64,000 bases of DNA from Dyella marensis (lineage in GTDB: Bacteria > Pseudomonadota > Gammaproteobacteria > Xanthomonadales > Rhodanobacteraceae): NCBI RefSeq assembly GCF_900112865.1, contig NZ_FONH01000012.1, forward strand, positions 1-64,000, in the 5' to 3' direction. Below, one piece after another: positions 40,179 through 49,894 of this stretch (positions are counted from its first letter, which is position 1; each line of letters begins with the position of its first letter). The notes beneath the pieces are model-generated. The model was not told the DNA's origin. It searched no databases and saw only the letters and a program-made list of their open reading frames with translations. A program made the position numbers and the translations under genes.

Positions 40179-41160
40179 CGGCGAGCTCCAGTCCACTCTC
40201 CAGCGCCTGGAAATAGTCGCGCGTCAGCCGCAGCTGGTCCTGCGCGCTTTCCGCGCGGTTGACCACGTCGCGGAAGGCGGCGTTTTCCGGGCGATCCTTG
40301 GCATACCAGCCCAGGTGCTTGCGCGCGATGCGCACGCCGGACTGCTCGCCGTAGAAGGCGTACAGGTGTTCCAGGTGGGCGAGCAGGATGGCCGCGACCT
40401 CGGCGGGGCCCGGTTCGGGCAGGCGTTCGCCGGTGGCGAGGTAGTGCGCGATCTCGCGGAAGATCCACGGCCGGCCCTGCGCGCCGCGGCCGACCATCAC
40501 GGCGTCGGCGCCGGTGGCATCGAGCACGTGTTTTGCCTGCTCGGGCGTGGTGACGTCGCCGTTGGCGAATACCGGCATGCGTACCGCCGCCTTCACCGCC
40601 GCGATAGTGTCGTACTCCGCCTCGCCTTCGTACTTGTCGGCGCGGGTGCGGCCGTGCACCGCCAGCGCGGCGATGCCGGCGTCCTCGGCGATGCGCGCGA
40701 TCGCCAACGCATTTTTGTTCTGCCGATCCCAGCCGGTGCGGATTTTCAGCGTGACCGGCACATCGACCGCATCCACTACGGCCTTGACGATGCGCGCGAC
40801 CAGCGGCTCGTCCTGCAGCAGGGCGGAGCCGGACCACACATTGCACACCTTCTTGGCCGGGCAGCCCATGTTGATGTCGACGATCTGCGCGCCATGGTCG
40901 GCGTTGTAGCGCGCCGCCTCGGCCAGCATGGCGGGGTCGTAGCCGGCGATCTGCACGCTCACCGGTTCGGGCTCGCCGGCGTGGTCCATGCGCCGCAGCG
41001 ACTTGCGCGTCTGCCACAGGCGCGGGTCGGCGGTGGTCATCTCGGACACGGCCAGGCCCGCGCCCAGCCGTTTGCACAGCAGGCGGAACGGCTTGTCGGT
41101 GACCCCCGCCATGGGCGCGAGCACCACGGGCGGGTCGATGCGGTAGGGGCCGATCTGCAT
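40174..41160 (-). CDS. dusB: tRNA-dihydrouridine synthase B
   Basis: A 328-residue FMN enzyme reducing uridine in the tRNA D-loop. It starts MQIGPYRIDPPVVLAPMAGVTDKPFR. It has the catalytic cysteine in NMGCPAKKVCN and the FMN-phosphate region VMVGRGAQGRPWIF. In many proteobacteria dusB precedes fis; here no fis follows. The last residues and stop lie in a palindromic repeat. Confidence 0.94.
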   Translation of the reverse strand: MQIGPYRIDPPVVLAPMAGVTDKPFRLLCKRLGAGLAVSEMTTADPRLWQTRKSLRRMDHAGEPEPVSVQIAGYDPAMLAEAARYNADHGAQIVDINMGCPAKKVCNVWSGSALLQDEPLVARIVKAVVDAVDVPVTLKIRTGWDRQNKNALAIARIAEDAGIAALAVHGRTRADKYEGEAEYDTIAAVKAAVRMPVFANGDVTTPEQAKHVLDATGADAVMVGRGAQGRPWIFREIAHYLATGERLPEPGPAEVAAILLAHLEHLYAFYGEQSGVRIARKHLGWYAKDRPENAAFRDVVNRAESAQDQLRLTRDYFQALESGLELAA

Positions 41161-41192
41161 CCGGCGATTTTAGCCCGGAGCGGCCCCCGCGG

Positions 41193-43409
41193 TCAGAAAT
41201 CCACCGAGGCCTGCACGAAGAACGTGCGCGGTTGGCCTACATAGAGGCCGTTGTTGTTGTCGGTGGAGCGGGTGAAGTAGCGCCGGTCGAACAGGTTCTT
41301 CACGCCCACGCCGAGCTTCAGGTAGGACAGCGCGGGGCCGAAACGGTACTCGCCGCGCAGGTTCCAGCTGGTCCAGCCGGGGATGTCGCCGTAGTCCCCG
41401 GCGGGCGTGCCGACGGTGATGTACGGCGACGGCCTGGCCGGATCGAAGCTGGGCGAGCCGGGCGCGTGCTGGCGCGACTGGCTGAACGCATCGAGGTTCA
41501 CTGTCCATGGGCCGCGCTCGTAGCGCACGCCGAGGTTGGCGGTGCGGCGCGAGTAGAACGGCAGGTCGCGGCCGGCGAACGAGCCGTAGTCGTAGCTGGC
41601 CTTGGTGTAAGTGAAGGTGCCCCACAGGGTGAGGCCGCGCAGGTTCGGAGCGAACGCGCCGGCATCCAGGTGGGCGGCGGTTTCCAGGCCCTTGTGGGTG
41701 GTGGCGCCGAGGTTGGTCCAGCCGTCGTGCGAATCGGCCACGCCGGGAATCTTGCCGACCAGCTGCAGCTCATGGTCGAAGTTGATGCGGAACACGGTGG
41801 CTTCCGCGCCCCAGGCGCCATCGTCGTAGCGCGTGCCGGCTTCGTAGGTACGCGCCGTCTCCGGCGCGAGGCCGCTGGCGAACTGGCTGTCGGCGTTCTT
41901 CTGGCCGATCTGGAAATACTGCAGGCTGCCGAACGAGGTTTCGGCGTTGGCGTAGAGCTTCCAGCGCTCGGACAGGTGATAGATCACGTTGAGCGAGGGC
42001 AGCGGCTTGGAATACTTCTCGCGGCGGAAGGTCGGGCCTTTCACGATCACCGTGGCGTCGGGCAGCGCGCGCCACCAGGTGTTGATGCGCTCGTAGCGCA
42101 GGCCGGGCGTGATGGTCCAGTGGCCGGCGTTGATGGTGTCGTCGAGGTACAGCGCGTGCGCCTCGGTGCCGCCGACGTTGTTGCCGCTGCGCACGTAGGG
42201 GCCGTTGTAGGGATTGCTGTCGAACGGCGTGTAATAGAGCGGCGAGTCGTACTTGTTGTTGCGCAGGGTGCGCTCGTGCATCGCCTCGTTGAGATAGCGA
42301 TAGCCGACGCCGATCTCGTGGGTCCAGCCGCCGAGATCGAACAGCTGCGAATAGCGCGGCTCGATCGCGAAAGTGTGGTAGTTGCGCGGATAGGCGTTGA
42401 GCTGGTGCGTGTAGATGCCGGTCTTCGCGTTCTGCGTGATGGTTTCGATATGGCTGCCGCGGAAGCTGTCGGTGTAATAGGTCTGCACCTCGAAGCTGCG
42501 GCGGTCGTCGATGTGGCTGTACTTCAGCACGGCGTCCTTGCGCAGGCCGCGGAAATCGTCGAACGGGCGGCGCGACTGGAACGGGGCGGCGTCGTAGTCG
42601 GCCTGGCTGAGGCCACCGGGCATGCCGGCCTGACCGCGGTAGTAGTGCAGGCTGCCGCTGAGCGTGTCGGTGTCGCTGAAGCGGTAGCGCGACTTCAGCA
42701 GCACATCGTCGATGTTGGTGTTGTTCTGGTGCTCGCGGTAGCCCGGGCCCTTGGTGCCGGAGTAGAGCAGGGCGATGCCCAGCCCCTGTGCGGTGGTGCC
42801 GCCGACGAAGGCGTTGCTCTGCGTCTGGATGCCGCCGTGTTCGCCGCCTTGCAGCATCACGCCGGCGCTGCCGCCGAAGTTCTCGGGAATCTCGCGCGTG
42901 ACGAAATTGACGATGCCGCCCACGTTCTGCGGCCCGAAGCGCACCGAGCCGCCGCCGCGCACTACGTCCACCGCTTCGAGATTGGCCACCGCCATCGGCA
43001 TCATCGAGACCTGCGGCTGGCCGTACGGCGCCACCGCCACCGGCACGCCGTCGAGCAGGATGGTCGAGCGCGGCGACAGGCGCGCGGTCAGGCCGCGCAC
43101 GCCGACGTTCAGCGATACATCGCTGCCGCCGGTGCCGTTGCTTTCCTGGATCTGCACGCCGGGAATGCGGCGCAGGATGTCGCGCACCTGGGCCGGCGCC
43201 GCCTCGACCATCTGCTCGCGGCGGATGGTGGTGCGCGCGCCTGGGTGGTTCTGCACATCCCGCGCGGCGGCATCGCCCAGCCAGTCGCCGGTGACGCGCA
43301 CGGCGGCCAGATCCTTGGCCTGCTTCTGGTCGGCGGTGGTGTCTTCGGCGTGGACGGAAGCAGCGCCGGCCAGCAGGGCCAGGGCGATGGTGCGGGAGAA
43401 GCGAAGCAT
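41193..43409 (-). CDS. TonB-dependent receptor, FecA-like
   Basis: About 738 residues. A signal peptide (ends VHA/ED) is followed by a plug domain (LRRIPGVQIQESNG, GLTARLSPRSTILLDGVPVA, DVVRGGGSVRFGPQNVGGIVN) and a 22-strand-type barrel ending in the aromatic FFVQASVDF. The plug wording resembles Fe(3+)-dicitrate and other siderophore receptors. A Fur box lies directly upstream, so iron-repressed ferric-chelate uptake is likely. I chose the start at 43409, because an ATG at 43439 sits only 6 bp from the Fur dyad. Neither has a strong ribosome site. Confidence 0.88.
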   Translation of the reverse strand: MLRFSRTIALALLAGAASVHAEDTTADQKQAKDLAAVRVTGDWLGDAAARDVQNHPGARTTIRREQMVEAAPAQVRDILRRIPGVQIQESNGTGGSDVSLNVGVRGLTARLSPRSTILLDGVPVAVAPYGQPQVSMMPMAVANLEAVDVVRGGGSVRFGPQNVGGIVNFVTREIPENFGGSAGVMLQGGEHGGIQTQSNAFVGGTTAQGLGIALLYSGTKGPGYREHQNNTNIDDVLLKSRYRFSDTDTLSGSLHYYRGQAGMPGGLSQADYDAAPFQSRRPFDDFRGLRKDAVLKYSHIDDRRSFEVQTYYTDSFRGSHIETITQNAKTGIYTHQLNAYPRNYHTFAIEPRYSQLFDLGGWTHEIGVGYRYLNEAMHERTLRNNKYDSPLYYTPFDSNPYNGPYVRSGNNVGGTEAHALYLDDTINAGHWTITPGLRYERINTWWRALPDATVIVKGPTFRREKYSKPLPSLNVIYHLSERWKLYANAETSFGSLQYFQIGQKNADSQFASGLAPETARTYEAGTRYDDGAWGAEATVFRINFDHELQLVGKIPGVADSHDGWTNLGATTHKGLETAAHLDAGAFAPNLRGLTLWGTFTYTKASYDYGSFAGRDLPFYSRRTANLGVRYERGPWTVNLDAFSQSRQHAPGSPSFDPARPSPYITVGTPAGDYGDIPGWTSWNLRGEYRFGPALSYLKLGVGVKNLFDRRYFTRSTDNNNGLYVGQPRTFFVQASVDF

Positions 43410-43445
43410 GGGCAGGTGCGGCCGGGGAAAAGCGCGCATCTTAAA

Positions 43446-43460
43446 TGAGAATAATTCTCA
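43446..43460. promoter_or_regulatory. Fur box of the TonB receptor gene
   Basis: TGAGAATAATTCTCA is a perfect 7-1-7 dyad and matches the core of the Fur consensus. Its place 37 bp before the chosen start fits an operator over the promoter, giving iron repression. Confidence 0.85.
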
Positions 43461-43482
43461 CCACAAATTCCTGCGACCGGTT

Positions 43483-43572
43483 CGTAGGTTGAGGTGAGCC
43501 ACAGGCGAACCCCAACATCGCGTCACTTGGAAAGGTCCGTTGGGGTTCGCCTGCGGCTCACCCCAACCTGCG
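43483..43572. repeat. Palindromic repeat family A, inverted pair
   Basis: Arms 43483-43516 (one mismatch, TTGAGG) and 43539-43572. It lies between the symporter gene and the receptor's control region. Confidence 0.92.
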
Positions 43573-43580
43573 CAGGCGCT

Positions 43581-44843
43581 TCAGTGCGCCGCGCGCACCG
43601 CCGCCGCCGCCTTCGGATCGTGCTTGTGCTTGAACAGGAACACGAACAGCACCGCCACGATCAGCGAATACAGCGAGAAGGTGATCCAGATGCCGTGCCA
43701 GTTCTTGCTGCCATCGGCCTGGGTGAAGAAGGCATCGATCATCCAGCCGCTCACCGAGCTGCCCAGCACCGCGCCGATGCCATTGGTCATCAGCATGAAC
43801 AGGCCCTGCGCGCTGGCGCGGATCGACGGGTCGGCCTGGCCTTCCACGAACAGCGAGCCGGAGATGTTGAAGAAGTCGAAGGCCATGCCATACACGATGC
43901 ACGACAGCACGATCATCCACAGCCCGGCGCCCGGGTCCCCATAGGCGAACAGGCCGAAGCGCAGCGTCCACGCCAGCATGCTGATCAGCATCACCGTCTT
44001 GATGCCGAAGCGCTTGAGGAAGAATGGAATCGCCAGGATGAACAGCGTTTCCGAAATCTGCGAGATGGACATGATGATCGCCGGATAGCGCACGGCGATC
44101 AGGTTCTTGTACGGCTCCATCGCGGCGAAGTCGTGCAGGAAGGTATCGCCGTAGGCATTGGTCAGCTGCAGCGCCGCGCCCAGCAGCATGGCGAACATGA
44201 AGAAGATCGCCATCTGCGTATTGCGCAGCAGCGCGAACGAGGTCAGCCCGAGCGTATCGAGCAGCGACTGCTGCTCCTTGCGCTCGAAGCGCGGCGGGCA
44301 CTTGGGCAGGGTGAACGCGTACAGGCCCAGCAGCAGCGCGGCGGCGCCGGCCACGTGGAACTGGCCCGCGGTGGTCTCCAGGTGCAGCAGGCTTACCGTC
44401 CACAGCGCGGCGATGAAACCCACCGTGCCCCATACGCGGATGGGCGGAAACACGGTGACGATGTCCTCGCCGCTGCTCTTGAGCGCGTTGTACGCCACCG
44501 CGATCGAAAGCGAGATGGTCGGCATGTAGAACATCATGTTCAGCAGCATCACCCAGAACATCAGCCCGGGCGAATCGATGGCAGGCACCACGAACAGCAT
44601 GATCGCGCCGCCGATATGCATCAGGCCGAGCAGCTTCTCGGCGTTGATCCACTTGTCGGCGATCACGCCGGCGATCGAGGGCATGAACAGCGAGGCGATG
44701 CCCATGGTGGAAAAGATCGCGCCGAACTGCGTGCCGGGCCAATGCTTGTTCTGGAACCAGTACGCCCCGATGGTCAGCAGCCACGACCCCCATACGAAAT
44801 ACTGCAGGAAGTACATGATGACGAGGCGGAGTTTGATGCTCAT
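43581..44843 (-). CDS. MFS nucleoside:H+ symporter (NupG/XapB-like)
   Basis: A 420-residue protein with about 12 hydrophobic segments. It starts MSIKLRLVIMYFLQYFVWGSWLLTIGAY, and ASLFMPSIAGVIADKWINAEKL is characteristic of the NHS family. Nucleoside uptake with protons is the family role; the exact substrate is not shown. Confidence 0.85.
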   Translation of the reverse strand: MSIKLRLVIMYFLQYFVWGSWLLTIGAYWFQNKHWPGTQFGAIFSTMGIASLFMPSIAGVIADKWINAEKLLGLMHIGGAIMLFVVPAIDSPGLMFWVMLLNMMFYMPTISLSIAVAYNALKSSGEDIVTVFPPIRVWGTVGFIAALWTVSLLHLETTAGQFHVAGAAALLLGLYAFTLPKCPPRFERKEQQSLLDTLGLTSFALLRNTQMAIFFMFAMLLGAALQLTNAYGDTFLHDFAAMEPYKNLIAVRYPAIIMSISQISETLFILAIPFFLKRFGIKTVMLISMLAWTLRFGLFAYGDPGAGLWMIVLSCIVYGMAFDFFNISGSLFVEGQADPSIRASAQGLFMLMTNGIGAVLGSSVSGWMIDAFFTQADGSKNWHGIWITFSLYSLIVAVLFVFLFKHKHDPKAAAAVRAAH

Positions 44844-45080
44844 CGGGCTTTATCGGTCCTGGTGATTCGTTAATATCGCTGAGCGGTCCGCCGGGCGCAC
44901 GGCGGGCGGGGCAGCCAGCGGTGCTGGCGCTGCCCGTACGGCGAGCTCGGTGATCCCCCGCGGGTGGCCTGGGACGGGTTTCGACCTGGCCAAACGTCCG
45001 TCAGCGTAGGGAATCGTCTTAGCCGGGACAAGTTGCGCAGCGGCAAAGAATCCCTGTCCTTTCCCTCTCGGGAGCGACCC

Positions 45081-45716
45081 ATGACCCTGTTTCTGACGAT
45101 CGCCTTGATCCAGCTGATTGCCCTGGCCAGTCCCGGCCCCGATTTCTTCTTCGTTTCGCAGACCGCCGTGAGCCGCTCGCGCCGCCAGGCCATGTTCGGC
45201 GTCATCGGCATCACCCTGGGCGCGCTGGTGTGGTCGGCACTGGCTCTGCTGGGTCTGCAGATCCTGCTGCACCGGCTGGCCTGGCTGTCGCAGCTGATCG
45301 CGGTGGCCGGCGGTCTCTACCTGGCCTGGATGGGCGTGAAGATGCTGCGCGGCGCCTGGCAGATGCCCGCCGGCGGCGCCACCCAGGCCGTGGTGGTGGA
45401 GCGCAGCGACTTCGCCGCGCTGCGCGCCGGCCTGCTCACCAACCTGGCCAACCCCAAGGCGCTGGTCTACTTCGGCTCGGTGTTCTCGGCCTTCGTCGGC
45501 GACGGCGTCGGCGCTGCGGCACGCTGGGGCCTGTGGGGCCTGATCATCGCCGAGACCTTCCTGTGGTTCTCGCTGGTGGCCGCCTTCTTCGCCCTGCCGG
45601 CGATGCGCCGCGGCTACCTGCGGCTGACGCGCTGGATCGACGGCTTCGCCGGCGCGGTGTTCGTGCTGTTCGGGCTGCACCTGATCCTGCGCGGGACGGG
45701 CAACCGTTCGGCCTGA
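45081..45716 (+). CDS. LysE/RhtB-family amino-acid exporter
   Basis: A 211-residue inner-membrane protein with five to six hydrophobic segments. The family signature ASPGPDFFFVSQTAVSRSRRQ is at residues 16-36, and LLTNLANPKALVYFGSVF is central. It exports amino acids or derivatives such as homoserine lactone; the substrate is unknown. CGGGAG lies 7 bases before the ATG. Confidence 0.92.
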   Translation: MTLFLTIALIQLIALASPGPDFFFVSQTAVSRSRRQAMFGVIGITLGALVWSALALLGLQILLHRLAWLSQLIAVAGGLYLAWMGVKMLRGAWQMPAGGATQAVVVERSDFAALRAGLLTNLANPKALVYFGSVFSAFVGDGVGAAARWGLWGLIIAETFLWFSLVAAFFALPAMRRGYLRLTRWIDGFAGAVFVLFGLHLILRGTGNRSA

Positions 45717-45723
45717 GCGGCCC

Positions 45724-45811
45724 CGTAGGTTGGGGTGAGCACAGCGAACCCCAACGCGGCCCTATCCACGTGCGGTGACGTTGGGGTTCGCTGCGCTCAC
45801 CCCAACCTACG
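45724..45811. repeat. Palindromic repeat family A, inverted pair
   Basis: Arms 45724-45755 and 45780-45811. The right end provides the TAG stop (45807-45809) of the convergent lipoprotein gene. Confidence 0.93.
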
Positions 45812-46613
45812 CCTCCGGCATGGCCGGGGCCGCGGCGTCGCTGCGCATCGCATGGCGCTTGCATAGGAACCACACGGCGCCGAGCGGGAAGGAGATGCTC
45901 AGCAGCCAGGGGGTGTAGCCGCTCTGGAAAGCCGAGGCGCTGAGCAGCTGGAAGGAGATCAGCCGGAAGCCGACGTCGCCGGTATTCCAGTTCATGCTCA
46001 GCGAGACGAAGCCGACCAGCGTGAACAGCGCCCACAGCCCTTTGCGCTTGAGGTTCGGCGTGCGCAGGCAGACCACGAAGGCGTACACGCAGAAGAACGG
46101 CACCGCGATCACCAGCGCGAGGAAGAGCCACTGCCCGGCGCCCTTGCCCGCGAGCGAGAAAGCGCTCATCGCCTCCAGCGAGCGAGTCTGCGACTGCGCG
46201 TGGAAGCCCAGCACCTGCAGCCCATCCTGATTCCGTTCCAGGAACATGTTGGCCAGCACCCACGAGTCGGTGTACTCGTACTCGTAGGTGAGGTTGTACT
46301 TCGTCGTGGTAGGACCGCCATTGAAGGCCATGGACGAGGTATTGGTGCCAACCACCTTGACCGACTTGGGCTTGCCGGCCGGAAACAGCTTGCCTACGTC
46401 GGCGAGCTTCTGATCGATATCCGGCATGGCGCGCAGGGAGGGAGCCAGCGCGGCCTTCACGCTGTCGTAGTGGCCTTCGCGCAGATCGGTGAACAACTTC
46501 TGCGCGTAGGCCGACTCCGTTTTCGGGGTCAGCTTGTCGATCAGTTCCTGCTGGTTGCAGGCGAGCAGCAGAAGGCTGGCGCAGGCCAGCAACAGAAGCC
46601 GAAACCGTTTCAT
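45807..46613 (-). CDS. Lipoprotein with C-terminal membrane segments, unknown function
   Basis: 268 residues. The signal ends in the lipobox LLLACNQQ, giving an N-terminal lipid-modified Cys. A soluble domain (about residues 20-150) contains a DUF4019-like region of unknown role. Two or three hydrophobic segments follow (about 155-255). A lipoprotein that also spans the membrane is unusual. The start at 46613 has GGGGGA at ideal spacing, whereas the ATG two codons earlier abuts it. Confidence 0.7.
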   Translation of the reverse strand: MKRFRLLLLACASLLLLACNQQELIDKLTPKTESAYAQKLFTDLREGHYDSVKAALAPSLRAMPDIDQKLADVGKLFPAGKPKSVKVVGTNTSSMAFNGGPTTTKYNLTYEYEYTDSWVLANMFLERNQDGLQVLGFHAQSQTRSLEAMSAFSLAGKGAGQWLFLALVIAVPFFCVYAFVVCLRTPNLKRKGLWALFTLVGFVSLSMNWNTGDVGFRLISFQLLSASAFQSGYTPWLLSISFPLGAVWFLCKRHAMRSDAAAPAMPEA

Positions 46614-46676
46614 GCTCATTCCCCCGTGCGGTGGTCGGAGCCTAGCAGTACGTCGCGTCGCGCCGACAGTGTGCCG

Positions 46677-48047
46677 TCAGGGCAATAACTTGCGGGGATT
46701 GAGGATGCCATCCGGATCGAAGGCCGCCTTCACGCCGCGCATCAATCCCAGCGTTTCGGGCTGCAGCGCCAGCGGCATGAACTCGCGCTTGACCAGGCCG
46801 ATGCCGTGCTCGCCGGACAGCGTGCCGTCCAGTCGGATCACCAGCGCGAACACCTCGGCCAGGCAGGCATGGGCGCGCTCGCGCTCGGCCTCGTCGCGCG
46901 GCAGCAGGTTCACGTGCAGGTTGCCGTTGCCGGCGTGGCCGAAGCTGACGATCAGCACGTCGTGCTTCGCCGCCAGCGCCTTGATGCCGTCGACCAGCTC
47001 GGGCAGGCGGCTGACCGGCACCACCACGTCCTCGTTGATCTTGTTCGGCGAGATGGTGCGCTGCGCGGGCGACAGCGCCTTGCGCGCGGACCACAGCGCC
47101 TGCGTTTCCTCGGCGCTCTGCGCCACCTGCAGGCTTTCCAGGCCGTCGCCGCGGGCGGCGCGCGAGACCGCCTCGACCGCGCCGGCCAGCGTGTCCGGCT
47201 CGCCGTCCACTTCGATCATCAGCATGGCGCCGGCCACCGGCACGCTGTCGCCGCCGTGGTCGCGTGCCAGTTTCAACGCCACATCGTCGATGAACTCCAG
47301 CGCGCAGGGCGTCACCGGCTGCGCCATGATGCGCGCCACCGCACGGGCGGCGGCGCTGACGTCGCGGTAGGTGGCGCGCAGCGTGCGCAGGCCGCTGGGC
47401 TTCGGCGTGAGCTTGAGCGTGGCTTCGGTGATCAGGGCCAGCGTGCCTTCCGAGCCGATCAGCAGGCGGGTAAGGTCGTAGCCGGTGGAACCCTTGCTGG
47501 TATAGGTGCCGCAGCGGAAGCCCACGCCGGTGCCGGCGACGGCGCGCAGCCCCAGGGTGTTCTCGCGCGGGCTGCCGTATTTCACCGTGCGCGGGCCGGC
47601 CGAATTGCAGGCCAGGTTGCCGCCGATGCTGCACCAGGGCGAGGAGGTCGGATCGGGCGGCCAGAAGAAACCATGCGGCTTCAAGGCCTGCTGCAGGTCG
47701 CCGTTGAGCACGCCCGGCTCCACCACCGCCAGGCGGTTGTCCGGATCGATGCGCAGGATGCGGTTCATCCGCTCGAAGCTGGCCACCACGCCGCCGTCCA
47801 CCGGCACCGTGGCGCCGGTGGTATTGGTACCGCGGCCGCGCGCGACCAGCGGCACGCGGTGTTCGCGGCAGGCGCGTACCAGCGCTTCGGTCTGCTCGTG
47901 CGAGGTGGGAAACACCACGGCATCGGGCAGCGCGTTGCGACGGGAGTTGTCGTAGGCATAGGCCAGTCGCTCGGCTTCGCCCAGCGACAGGGCGTCGCCG
48001 GCGAAGCTGGCGTGCAGGGCTTCGAGCAGGGCGGTGGGCAGCGTCAT
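46677..48047 (-). CDS. FAD-linked D-2-hydroxyacid dehydrogenase (GlcD/D-lactate dehydrogenase-like)
   Basis: A 456-residue oxidase of the vanillyl-alcohol-oxidase fold. The N-terminal FAD-binding part has RGRGTNTTGATVPVDGG and WCSIGGNLACNSAGPR. The C-terminal substrate domain has SFGHAGNGNLHVNLL and SGEHGIGLVKREF. D-lactate or glycolate is the likely substrate; electrons pass to cytochrome or quinone. It is the last core gene before the secretion island. Confidence 0.88.
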   Translation of the reverse strand: MTLPTALLEALHASFAGDALSLGEAERLAYAYDNSRRNALPDAVVFPTSHEQTEALVRACREHRVPLVARGRGTNTTGATVPVDGGVVASFERMNRILRIDPDNRLAVVEPGVLNGDLQQALKPHGFFWPPDPTSSPWCSIGGNLACNSAGPRTVKYGSPRENTLGLRAVAGTGVGFRCGTYTSKGSTGYDLTRLLIGSEGTLALITEATLKLTPKPSGLRTLRATYRDVSAAARAVARIMAQPVTPCALEFIDDVALKLARDHGGDSVPVAGAMLMIEVDGEPDTLAGAVEAVSRAARGDGLESLQVAQSAEETQALWSARKALSPAQRTISPNKINEDVVVPVSRLPELVDGIKALAAKHDVLIVSFGHAGNGNLHVNLLPRDEAERERAHACLAEVFALVIRLDGTLSGEHGIGLVKREFMPLALQPETLGLMRGVKAAFDPDGILNPRKLLP

Positions 48048-48094
48048 GCGCCAAGTCTAGCGCCGCCGCCGCCCGGGTCCGACAGCTGCGAGCC

Positions 48095-49774
48095 TCAGAT
48101 CTTCAAGGTGGGAATGTCGACCTTGGGCAGCAGGCGCGAGGTGAAGTAGCTGTCCTTGTAGTAGCGGATCTTCTCGCACATCACCGGATGCGGGATGCCT
48201 TCGTACAGGAACACTTCCTTGTCCGCGCCCATCGCCTTCAGTTCCTGCGGCAGCATCAGCGCGCGGCGCTCCTCGGACTCGCTGCGCGAACGGTCGCCGC
48301 CCTTGCCGCGGGTGACGTTTTCCTTGCGCACGGTGGTGTAGCCGAGCATCTCGGAGTAGTCGTTGGCGTCCTGCTGCTCGCGCGGCGCGTAGACGATCTG
48401 CAGCGCGTGGTTGGTGATCAGCGTGCGCGCCACTTCCCTGCCGTAGGTGGCGTCGAGCTGGGCCACGCTCTGGATGATCGGCAGCAGGCGGATGTTGTAG
48501 CCGGCCATGTACGACACGGCGGAGGAGATGATGTCGACCTTGCCGATCGAGGTGAACTCGTCCATCAGCAGCAGGCACTGGTGCTTGAGCGCCTTGTTGT
48601 TCTGCGGCAGCTCCTTGGTGTTCTGGTTGATCAGCTGGCTGAAGAACAGGTTCACGATCAGCCGGCTCTCGGCCAGCTTGTTGGGCTGGATGCCGATATA
48701 GATGGTCATGCGCTTCTTGCGCACGTCGGTGAGCAGGAAGTCGTCGTCGCCGGTGGCCGCGTCCAGCACCGGATTGATCCAGGCGTTGAGCGGTTCCTTG
48801 AAGGTGCCCAGGATCGAGGCGAAGGTCTCGTTCGCCTGCGACAGCAGGTTGGCGAAGGCCGACTGCGCATTGCCGCTGAGGAACGGCTGCTGCGACATCC
48901 ACTGGTACAGGTGGCGCAGGTCGGTGCCGTCGCCGGAGGACAGGCGATATACCGCGCCCAGCGTCGGCTTGTCGCGCAGCACCAGGGGCAGGCCCTTCTG
49001 CTCGTCGTGTTCCCACTTCTCGCACAGGTACAGGGTGAAGGCCATGAAGGCGTTGCGCGCCTGGCTCACCCAGAACTTCTGGTCGTCGGCGCCGTCCGGA
49101 TACAGCATCGCGGCGATGCTCATCAGGTCGGAGACGCGGAAGGACGGGTCCTTGGACACGTAGCTCAGCGGATTCCAGCGATGCGAGCGGCGGTCTTCGG
49201 CGAACGGATTGAACAGGTAGATCTCATGGCCCTGGCTGGCGCGCCAGCCGGAGGTGAGTTCGTAGTTTTCCTGCTTGATATCCAGCACCACCATGGATTC
49301 CTGGTAGTCCAGCAGGTTGGGAATCACCACGCCCACGCCCTTGCCCGAGCGGGTCGGCGCGGCCAGGATCACGAACTGCTGGCCGCCCAGGCGCACCAGG
49401 TCGCCCCGGTACTTGCCGACCAGGATGCCGTTGGCCTGCGCCTTGAACATGCCGGCCTTGCGCAGGTCGCCGCCGTGGGCGAAGCGCGCGTCGCCGTGCA
49501 TGGACGGCTTGTGCGTCCTGGCGATGAAATAGAACACCACCATCCACAGCACCACCGGGATGCCGAAGCCGATATAGCCCGCCGCCTTGATGCGGCCGGC
49601 ATAGGCCTGGTAGTCCGGCAGGCCCAGCGCCATCACGTACTGGTAGTAGGTGTTCCAGGACAGCGGCACCTCGACCTTGAGCAGCAGCCGTACCAGCCAG
49701 CCGGAAAAGAACGCGCCGCCGACCAGGGCGACCAGCAGCAGGCCGGCGGCCCAAAACCATTTCGTCTTGCTCAT
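48095..49774 (-). CDS. virD4: Type IV coupling protein VirD4 of the X-type T4SS
   Basis: 559 residues. Two N-terminal membrane segments (about residues 7-28 and 66-88) precede the ATPase. Walker A is APTRSGKGVGVVIPN (about 128-142) and Walker B is the CLLLMDEFTSIG region. VirD4 recognises substrates through their XVIPCD domain and feeds them to the channel (known for Xanthomonas citri). Here it is the last gene of the island, downstream of the three effector cassettes and far from virB. Tandem 14-bp repeats lie in its leader. Confidence 0.95.
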   Translation of the reverse strand: MSKTKWFWAAGLLLVALVGGAFFSGWLVRLLLKVEVPLSWNTYYQYVMALGLPDYQAYAGRIKAAGYIGFGIPVVLWMVVFYFIARTHKPSMHGDARFAHGGDLRKAGMFKAQANGILVGKYRGDLVRLGGQQFVILAAPTRSGKGVGVVIPNLLDYQESMVVLDIKQENYELTSGWRASQGHEIYLFNPFAEDRRSHRWNPLSYVSKDPSFRVSDLMSIAAMLYPDGADDQKFWVSQARNAFMAFTLYLCEKWEHDEQKGLPLVLRDKPTLGAVYRLSSGDGTDLRHLYQWMSQQPFLSGNAQSAFANLLSQANETFASILGTFKEPLNAWINPVLDAATGDDDFLLTDVRKKRMTIYIGIQPNKLAESRLIVNLFFSQLINQNTKELPQNNKALKHQCLLLMDEFTSIGKVDIISSAVSYMAGYNIRLLPIIQSVAQLDATYGREVARTLITNHALQIVYAPREQQDANDYSEMLGYTTVRKENVTRGKGGDRSRSESEERRALMLPQELKAMGADKEVFLYEGIPHPVMCEKIRYYKDSYFTSRLLPKVDIPTLKI

Positions 49775-49894
49775 GAGAACCTGACTCGCATCCGATGCTC
49801 CGAAGCAGGGTGCTTCGGCCCCTGTTTTCTCGTCTTGCCTGGCCCGGCGGTGTAGTGCGCTGCCTGTGTACGGCGACGCTCCTCCCGACCGTCA

